A stretch of 13,028 nt of DNA from assembly GCA_019233415.1 (NCBI GenBank), contig JAFAMK010000284.1, positions 1-13,028 of the forward strand, written 5' to 3'. Source of the stretch: Vulcanimicrobiota bacterium (GTDB lineage Bacteria > Vulcanimicrobiota > Vulcanimicrobiia > Vulcanimicrobiales > Vulcanimicrobiaceae). Position numbers and translations under genes: made by a program. This document shows, piece by piece, positions 6,236-13,028 of the stretch; position 1 is the stretch's first letter; the number at the start of each line of letters is the position of its first letter. The notes beneath the pieces were generated by a model. The model saw only the letters and a list, made by a program, of their open reading frames with translations, ran no database searches and was not told where the DNA came from.

Positions 6236-7348
6236 GTGAGGTCGGAAGACCCGCGCCCGGCGCTCGCCGCGAGGCTGACCTCCGGGCTCGCCCACATCGC
6301 CGCGTTGAACGACGTCGTTCTCGCCTCGCCGCGCGCCTCGCTCGCGGTCCGTGCGCTGGTCGACGCCGTCGAGGCTGCGATCGGAGCGACCGCCTCATTG
6401 CTGCGCCGCGCGTCGAACGGCGCCTATGCCGTCGTCGTGACGCTCGACGCGCGCCCCGCGAACGGTTCGCGCATGCCGGCCAACAGCGCGCCGCCGTTCC
6501 GCTTCGACGACACGGCGCCGGACGAGCTGGTGCTGCCGGTCCCCGGGACGATGTGGCCGCCCGAACTCGTCGTAGCCGTGCGCGGCGCAAAAGCCGGTCC
6601 CGACGAGGGGAACCTGGCGATTCTGGACGCGCTCGTCTCGTCGTTCGCGCTGGCGGTGCGCCTCGTCGCGGTGACCGCGGAGCTGGAGCGCAAGCGCGTC
6701 GACCTGCGCGATGCGCGCGCCGCCCAGGCGGAGCTGGTCGCGCGGTTCTCGCGCGACGTGCGCGGGCCGGTGACGAGTATCGTCGGCTTCGCACGGCTTC
6801 TCGAAGAAGACGGACGCTTCCCGAGCGACGCGCGCGAGGCGCTCGCGGTGATCGGCGCCAACGGCGAGCGCGTCGCCGAGGTCGCGGCCGACGCGGACCT
6901 GCTCTCGCGGATCGAGCTGGCCGCGGTCGACCCGCGCTGGCGCAAGGTCGACGTCGCCGCGCTCGCCGCCGCCGCCGGGGCGCAGATCGACCGGCGCAGC
7001 AAGGCCGAGGTCGTCGCCGACCCCGACCTGCTCGGCCCGGCGCTGGAACGGCTGATCGAGGACGGCCAGCGGGCCGCATCCCCGGTCCGCGCCAAGGCGG
7101 AGGACCTCGCGGAGGCCGTCGCGCTCGAACTCAGCGGGACCGGCCCGTCGCCGGCCGGCGAGCGGAATGCCCCGACCGTGGGCGGCCGGCTCGCGGAGCG
7201 GATCGTCGAGCGGCACGGCGGGACGCTGCGCACCGGCAGCGCCGAGGGCGGCTGGTGGATCCGGATCACCCTGCCCTACGACCCGCGCCGGCTGCGCCCG
7301 ACGTTCGTCGGATCGAACGAGGGCGAGGACCTCTCCTCGACCGCCTGA
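6236..7348 (+). CDS. Degenerate (pseudo) histidine kinase with GAF-like N-terminus
   Basis: About 370 residues, with no membrane segment. Residues about 5-145 look like a GAF-type sensory domain. A helical linker (VTAELERKRVDLRDARAAQ) leads to a dimerisation region resembling HisKA: LVARFSRDVRGPVTSIVGF. The phosphoacceptor His of the usual SHELRTPL motif is replaced by Arg173. The ATPase-like domain keeps a G-box remnant (GGRLAERIVERHGG at 316-329) and a final RITLPY strand. The N-box is lost, however: LERLIEDG has Arg272 and Asp276 where Asn is expected, and the G1 Asp is not evident. It is probably not an active kinase and may act as a scaffold, allosteric partner or ligand sensor. The start is uncertain: GTG 6236 is chosen, with AAGG 11 bases upstream, and GTG 6224 is possible. 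No response regulator is adjacent. Confidence 0.78.
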   Translation: MRSEDPRPALAARLTSGLAHIAALNDVVLASPRASLAVRALVDAVEAAIGATASLLRRASNGAYAVVVTLDARPANGSRMPANSAPPFRFDDTAPDELVLPVPGTMWPPELVVAVRGAKAGPDEGNLAILDALVSSFALAVRLVAVTAELERKRVDLRDARAAQAELVARFSRDVRGPVTSIVGFARLLEEDGRFPSDAREALAVIGANGERVAEVAADADLLSRIELAAVDPRWRKVDVAALAAAAGAQIDRRSKAEVVADPDLLGPALERLIEDGQRAASPVRAKAEDLAEAVALELSGTGPSPAGERNAPTVGGRLAERIVERHGGTLRTGSAEGGWWIRITLPYDPRRLRPTFVGSNEGEDLSSTA

Positions 7349-7385
7349 GCCGGGCCCCGTCGCGCGGACCGCGAAAGAACGCGGC

Positions 7386-9095
<1,710 letters not shown>

Positions 9096-9096
9096 C

Positions 9097-9528
9097 ATGC
9101 CAGCCACCAATGCACCCGCTCGTCCGCTGCGCGTCATCGTCGCGAAGGCGGGCTTGGACGGACACGACCGCGGCGCGAAGGTGATCGCGCGCGCGCTGCG
9201 CGACGCCGGGATGGAAGTGATCTACACCGGGCTCTTTCAGACCCCCGAGCAGATCGTGCAGACCGCAATCCAAGAAGACGCCGACGGGATCGGGCTGTCG
9301 ATCCTCTCGGGCGCGCACATGACGCTCTTCCCGCTCGTCGTCGAGCAACTGCGCGCGCAGCACGCCGCGGACATCGTCTTCTTCGGCGGCGGGACGATCC
9401 CGGCCGACGACGCGAGCGAGTTGAAACGGCTCGGCGTGCGCGAAATCTTCACCCCGGGCGCGCCCCTCTCCGAGATCATCGCCTTCGTCGAACGCGAGTG
9501 CGGCAAGCGGCGCGAACTGGTCGGCTAG
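9097..9528 (+). CDS. icmB: Acyl-CoA mutase small subunit, cobalamin-binding
   Basis: This is a 143-residue cobalamin-binding domain protein that pairs with the preceding catalytic subunit. The B12 motif DGHDRG (DxHxxG) follows VIVAKAGLDG and provides the lower axial His. The phosphate- and nucleotide-tail-binding segments LSILSGAH and FFGGGTIP are present, and the Rossmann-like fold runs to about residue 130. ATG 9097 starts one base after the stop of the large subunit. No strong ribosome binding site is seen, so coupled translation in the same mRNA is likely. The subunit itself does not determine whether the enzyme is isobutyryl- or methylmalonyl-CoA mutase; the name follows the large subunit. 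Confidence 0.87.
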   Translation: MPATNAPARPLRVIVAKAGLDGHDRGAKVIARALRDAGMEVIYTGLFQTPEQIVQTAIQEDADGIGLSILSGAHMTLFPLVVEQLRAQHAADIVFFGGGTIPADDASELKRLGVREIFTPGAPLSEIIAFVERECGKRRELVG

Positions 9529-9529
9529 C

Positions 9530-11050
9530 ATGAGCACCGCGAACCCCGGCGCCCAGCGCGTGCGAACGCGGGTGGCGCCGTCGCCGACGGGCGATCCGCA
9601 CGTCGGGACGGCGTATGTCGCCCTGGTGAACTACTGCTTCGCGCGCAAGCACGGCGGCGATTTTCTGCTGCGAATCGAGGACACCGACCAGGTGCGCTCG
9701 ACGCCGGAGTCCGAGCGTGCGATCCTCGCCGCGCTGCACTGGACGGGCCTTTCGTGGGATGAGGGGCCGGACGTCGGCGGGCCGCACGGGCCGTACCGCC
9801 AGAGCGAACGCTCCGCGATCTATCGCCGCTACGCCGACGAACTGCTCGCATCGGGCAAGGCGTTCCGCTGTTTCTGCACGCCCGAGCGCTTGGAAGAGAT
9901 GCGCGCGATCCAGCGAGCCGCCGGAACGCCGCAGAAGTACGACGGTCAGTGCTGCGCACTCTCGGCGGACGAGTCGGGACGGCGCGCGGCGGCCGGCGAG
10001 CCGTTCGTCGTGCGCATGGTCGTTCCCGATTCGGGCGTGTGCGTCGTGAACGACCTTGCACGCGGCCCGATTACGTTCGAGTATGCAACCGTCGACATGC
10101 AGGTGCTGCTGAAGTCCGACGGCCTACCGACCTACCATCTCGCGAACGTCGTCGACGACTACCTGATGGAGATCACGCACGTGATCCGCGGTGAGGAGTG
10201 GGTGTCGTCGGCTCCAAAGCACCTCTTGCTGTACGAATACTTCGGCTGGGAGCCGCCGGTGCTCATGCACCTGCCGCTGCTGCGCAATCCCGACCACACG
10301 AAGCTCAGCAAGCGCAAGAACCCGACGGGGATTCTGTTCTACGAGCGGATGGGCTATCTGCCGGAAGCGCTGATGAACTTCCTCGGGTTGCTGCTCGCGC
10401 CGGCGCCGGAAGGTGAAGAAATCTTCAGCATCGACGCGCTGACGCGACGGCTCGATCTGGCGAAGATCTCGCTCGGCGGCCCCGTCTTCGACGTCGCGAA
10501 GCTGGACTGGATCAACGGCAAGTACCTGCACGCGCTCACGACGGAAGAACTGATGCAGCGCACGCAGGCGTGGGGCTTCGACCGCGACCGGCTCGTGCGG
10601 ATCGCGGAGCTTGCGCGTGCGCGCATCGAGCGGCTCAGCGATCTGGTGCCCAGCGCGGCGTATTTGTTCGCCGGGCGCGTCGCGGTGACGAAGGAGTCGT
10701 TCGCCGGGACGAAGCTCGCCGACGAGGCGCTTCGCAAGGCGCTCGCGCTCGCGATGTGGCGGCTCGACGCCGAGCGCGTCTTCGACAAGGCCGCGGTCGA
10801 GCGCGTGCTCAAGGGCGTTGCCGAAGCGCTCGGCGCGAAGTTCCGCGACCTTGCGCGCGTCTACTACGTCGCGATGACGGGAAGCCCGACCGCGCTGCCG
10901 CTGTTCGACTCGATGGAGCTGCTCGGGCGCGACATCTGCCGCGAGCGCTTCCGCGTCGCGCTCGACGCGTTCGGCGGCGTCACCGCGAAGGAGCAGAAGG
11001 AGTGGACGCGCGACCTGCCGCCGGACGAGCCGAACGGAGCCGCGGCGTGA
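9530..11050 (+). CDS. gltX: Glutamyl-tRNA synthetase
   Basis: This is a class I aminoacyl-tRNA synthetase of 506 residues that charges tRNA-Glu. The first signature APSPTGDPHVGTAY (16-29) is the HIGH-type motif with HVGT, and the second is KLSKR (258-262) in place of KMSKS, as usual for this family. RIEDTD, PYRQSER and HVIRGEEW are the expected substrate-pocket strands. A probable zinc site is CFC at 114-116 with Cys141 or Cys142 after YDGQ. The C-terminal helical anticodon domain is full length. ATG 9530 follows the icmB stop by one base (TAGCATG, the same junction as between the two mutase genes). Its stop overlaps glmU. Whether it also charges tRNA-Gln for a transamidation route cannot be told here. 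Confidence 0.95.
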   Translation: MSTANPGAQRVRTRVAPSPTGDPHVGTAYVALVNYCFARKHGGDFLLRIEDTDQVRSTPESERAILAALHWTGLSWDEGPDVGGPHGPYRQSERSAIYRRYADELLASGKAFRCFCTPERLEEMRAIQRAAGTPQKYDGQCCALSADESGRRAAAGEPFVVRMVVPDSGVCVVNDLARGPITFEYATVDMQVLLKSDGLPTYHLANVVDDYLMEITHVIRGEEWVSSAPKHLLLYEYFGWEPPVLMHLPLLRNPDHTKLSKRKNPTGILFYERMGYLPEALMNFLGLLLAPAPEGEEIFSIDALTRRLDLAKISLGGPVFDVAKLDWINGKYLHALTTEELMQRTQAWGFDRDRLVRIAELARARIERLSDLVPSAAYLFAGRVAVTKESFAGTKLADEALRKALALAMWRLDAERVFDKAAVERVLKGVAEALGAKFRDLARVYYVAMTGSPTALPLFDSMELLGRDICRERFRVALDAFGGVTAKEQKEWTRDLPPDEPNGAAA

Positions 11051-12414
11051 GCGCGCGCGCCATCGTCCTCGCCGCCGGCAAGGGGACGCGGATGAAGTCG
11101 GCCCGGCCGAAGGTGCTGCACGAGTTGTGCGGCCGGCCGATGCTGTGGTGGGTCCTCGCGGCGCTGAACGCGGCCGGCGTCGACGAGACGGTCGTCGTGA
11201 CGAACCCGGAGATGGACCCGCTGCTCGCGGAGTTCGGCGTGCGCACCGTGATTCAGAGCGAACAGCTGGGGACCGGCCACGCGGTGCGGGTCGCGCTCGA
11301 CGCGCTCGCGCCGTCGGAAGGGACGCTGGTCGTTGCCTACGGCGACATGCCGCTGGTCGACCGCACGATCTTCGAGGACGTGCAGGCCGCGGTCGACGCC
11401 GACGCCGGGACCGCGCTCGCACTCGTCACCGCGCGGATGCCGCTCCCGTCGAATTTCGGCCGCATCGTGCGCGCCGATCCTTCGACAGGCTCAGGACAGG
11501 GTGTCGAGCGGATCGTCGAGGCGAAGGACTGCACGCCGGCGCAACTTGCGCTCGACGAGATGAACGCCGGCATCTACGCGTACGACGAGGCGGCGCTGCG
11601 CGCGACGATCGTGCAGGTGACGAACGCGAACGCGCAGCGCGAGTACTACTTGACCGACACCGTCGAACTGCTGATCGCGGCGGGCGGCCGCGTCGCGCCG
11701 GTCCCGGTCGCCGACTACCGCAGCGTGCTCGGCGTCAACGACCGAATCGAATTGGCGAACGCGCGCGCGGTGCTCAACCGCCGGCTGTGCGAGGAGCACA
11801 TGCGCGCCGGCGTGACGATCGTCGATCCCGCGACGACCTACCTGAGCCCGGGGCTGACGATCGGCGCCGACACGGTGATCCAGCCGAACACGACGATCGG
11901 CGGCGCGACGACGGTCGGCGCCAACTGCGTCATCGGGCCGAACACGCGGCTCGCGAACGCCGCGCTTGCCGACGACGTTCGCGTCACCGAGAGCGTCGTC
12001 GTCGATTCGGCGGTCGGCGCGCGCACGGTGATCGGGCCGTTCGCGCACCTGCGCGCCGGCGCGAACCTCGGCGCCGAGGTGAAGATCGGCAACTTCGTGG
12101 AGATCAAGAAGGCCGACCTCGCCGACGAGGTCAAGGCGAATCACCTCGCCTACATCGGCGACGCGACGGTCGGCCCCCGCACGAACTACGCCGCCGGCGC
12201 GATCACCTGCAACTACGACGGCGTGAAGAAGAACCGCACGGTCATCGGCGCCGACGTCTTCATCGGGACGAACAACGCGCTCGTCGCGCCGCTGACGATC
12301 GGCGACGGCGCGATCACCGGCGCCGGCGCGGTCGTGATTCGCGACATTCCGCCCGGTGACAAGCAGGTCGGCAACCCGGCGCGTTCGATCGCGAAGAAGC
12401 CCGCCGAAACGTAA
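11047..12414 (+). CDS. glmU: Bifunctional UDP-N-acetylglucosamine pyrophosphorylase/glucosamine-1-phosphate N-acetyltransferase
   Basis: This is a 455-residue cytoplasmic enzyme making UDP-GlcNAc for peptidoglycan and outer-envelope polymers. The N-terminal uridylyltransferase has LAAGKGTRMKSARPKVLH (8-25), GTGHAV, AYGDMPL and DEMNAGIY. The C-terminal left-handed beta-helix has hexapeptide repeats from about 250, then GPFAHLRAG, VEIKKADL, HLAYIGDATVG, AGAITCNYDG and the acetyltransferase core. GTG 11047 overlaps the gltX TGA (GTGA) and has GGAG 7 bases upstream. An oddity is that residues 145-152 (PSTGSGQG) between RIVRAD and VERIVEAKD are encoded by a repeat-like sequence and look like an insertion of about six residues relative to E. 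coli GlmU. It lies just before the conserved Glu158 of the sugar-nucleotide site. The reading frame stays intact, so the enzyme is likely functional. Confidence 0.95.
   Translation: MSARAIVLAAGKGTRMKSARPKVLHELCGRPMLWWVLAALNAAGVDETVVVTNPEMDPLLAEFGVRTVIQSEQLGTGHAVRVALDALAPSEGTLVVAYGDMPLVDRTIFEDVQAAVDADAGTALALVTARMPLPSNFGRIVRADPSTGSGQGVERIVEAKDCTPAQLALDEMNAGIYAYDEAALRATIVQVTNANAQREYYLTDTVELLIAAGGRVAPVPVADYRSVLGVNDRIELANARAVLNRRLCEEHMRAGVTIVDPATTYLSPGLTIGADTVIQPNTTIGGATTVGANCVIGPNTRLANAALADDVRVTESVVVDSAVGARTVIGPFAHLRAGANLGAEVKIGNFVEIKKADLADEVKANHLAYIGDATVGPRTNYAAGAITCNYDGVKKNRTVIGADVFIGTNNALVAPLTIGDGAITGAGAVVIRDIPPGDKQVGNPARSIAKKPAET
11479..11500 (+). repeat. Short interspersed repeat-like sequence inserted in glmU
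   Basis: Bases 11480-11499 read CTTCGACAGGCTCAGGACAG. I recognise this as a recurrent short element of many GC-rich bacterial genomes, where it is seen in protein databases as STGSGQ, FDRLRTG, RQAQDR or PEPVEG depending on frame and strand. Here it is read in frame as PSTGSGQG. Only one copy was found in the window, so the repeat status rests on recollection. The number of copies in the genome is not visible. Confidence 0.55.
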
Positions 12415-12438
12415 GCGAATGGAGCGCGAGCGCTAGGC

Positions 12439-12455
12439 CCTTCGCCTGCCGAAGG
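12439..12455 (+). terminator. Hairpin after glmU, possible terminator
   Basis: CCTTCG (12439-12444) and CGAAGG (12450-12455) form a perfect 6-bp stem with loop CCTGC, 24 bases after the glmU stop. No T-run follows, so a Rho-independent terminator is not proven. The 146-base spacer (12415-12560) otherwise shows no recognised promoter. It is the largest gap on the + strand and may be where the long gene run ends. Confidence 0.35.
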
Positions 12456-12560
12456 CGGAGCTGCACCTGCACGCCCTAACAAGCGGTACTTCGCTCGCTC
12501 GCTGACCGACGTCGGGGGAGTGGAGAAGCGTTCTAGCCGGAACTGGGGAAAAGAGCGTAC

Positions 12561-13028
12561 ATGGCCAGAATGGGCCGCCGCAGCGGGTTGCGGACACGTG
12601 CCTTCGTTCTCGCGGCGCTGCCGCTGCTCTGCATGGTTGTCTCGATCGCGGCAGTCTGGCTCTTCGTAGCGCGCACGCAGTTCGCCAGCGTACAAAACGA
12701 ATACTCCGAACGCGTCGATGCGCTCGCCGCCGTCGTGCTGCGCGGGCTCGTCGATGCGGAGACGGGATTCCGCGGCTATGCCGCGACAGGGGAGCGCTTC
12801 TTTCTCGGTCCGTACCTGACGGCAGAGCGCGAGGTGCCGCTGCGCACCGCCGAGCTGCGCGACGTGGTCGCGAACGATCCGCCGCAGGCGGCGCGCGCAC
12901 GACTGCTCGACCAGCTCGCGCGCGAGCGGCTCGACGCGTTCGCGCACGGCGTCGCGAAGCTCGACGCCGGCCGCCGCGCGGAAGTGCTCGCGGAACTCAA
13001 GACCGGTTCGAGCAAGACCGACATGGAC
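12561..13028 (+). CDS. CHASE3-domain sensor protein, N-terminal part (runs off window)
   Basis: From ATG 12561 a frame of 156 codons stays open to the window edge. Basic residues (MARMGRRSGLRTR) precede a transmembrane helix of about 22 residues (AFVLAALPLLCMVVSIAAVWLF). An extracytoplasmic helical region with the CHASE3 hallmark DAETGFRGYAATGERFFLGPY (65-85) follows, and the end KTGSSKTDMD fits the late CHASE3 segment before the second membrane helix. CHASE3 occurs at the N-terminus of histidine kinases, diguanylate cyclases and chemoreceptors; the output domain lies outside. AAGAG sits about 5 bases upstream of the start, and ATG 12570 is an alternative. It is separated from glmU by 146 bases and is probably independently transcribed. 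Confidence 0.82.
   Translation, partial: MARMGRRSGLRTRAFVLAALPLLCMVVSIAAVWLFVARTQFASVQNEYSERVDALAAVVLRGLVDAETGFRGYAATGERFFLGPYLTAEREVPLRTAELRDVVANDPPQAARARLLDQLARERLDAFAHGVAKLDAGRRAEVLAELKTGSSKTDMD

Noticed and set aside
12423..12434. Near-palindrome AGCGC-GA-GCGCT after glmU as a second hairpin
   Set aside because: The two-base loop is too tight for a simple hairpin, and such runs are common in this base composition.

Overview
The window is very GC-rich and gene-dense. Everything from about 926 onward reads on the + strand, with gaps of 55 bases or less up to the end of glmU; one regulator near the left edge reads on the - strand. No rRNA, tRNA, CRISPR array, transposase or phage gene was seen. 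The gene content is that of a GC-rich free-living aerobic or soil-type bacterium: a periplasmic lanthanide-type quinoprotein, cytochrome c, isobutyryl-CoA mutase and peptidoglycan precursor synthesis. I cannot place it to phylum from sequence alone. Candidate Eremiobacterota/Vulcanimicrobiota-like, Rokubacteria-like or actinobacterial lineages would all fit, and I lean weakly to the first. This is inference.

Left part (1-925): the last codons of an unidentified + strand gene stop 3 bases before the stop of a convergent LuxR/NarL-type regulator (71-754, - strand). Its receiver domain has lost the phosphoacceptor Asp. It is divergent from the next operon across a 171-bp promoter region.

Methanol/alcohol oxidation operon (926-5340, possibly to 6180): xoxF (PQQ methanol dehydrogenase with the Asp-Tyr-Asp lanthanide signature), xoxJ (periplasmic binding protein partner), a 3-hydroxyisobutyrate-dehydrogenase-type NAD(P) oxidoreductase, a DUF5069-like protein and a small secreted c-type cytochrome follow each other with start/stop overlaps or 18-bp spacing. 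An alpha/beta hydrolase comes next. XoxF would oxidise an alcohol in the periplasm and pass electrons to the cytochrome. The cytoplasmic reductase and the DUF5069 protein in the middle are not standard members of xox clusters.

Middle (6236-7348): a soluble GAF-like/HisKA/HATPase-like protein whose phosphoacceptor His is Arg and whose ATP-binding N-box is lost, so it is a candidate pseudo-histidine-kinase.

Right part (7386-12414): a two-subunit B12-dependent acyl-CoA mutase whose substrate-specificity residues (Phe98, Gln216, 118 residues apart) match isobutyryl-CoA mutase rather than methylmalonyl-CoA mutase. gltX (glutamyl-tRNA synthetase) and glmU (UDP-GlcNAc pyrophosphorylase) follow almost without gaps. 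glmU carries a short interspersed-repeat-like sequence inserted in frame. After a 146-bp spacer with a hairpin, the window ends inside a CHASE3-domain sensor protein (12561 to the edge).
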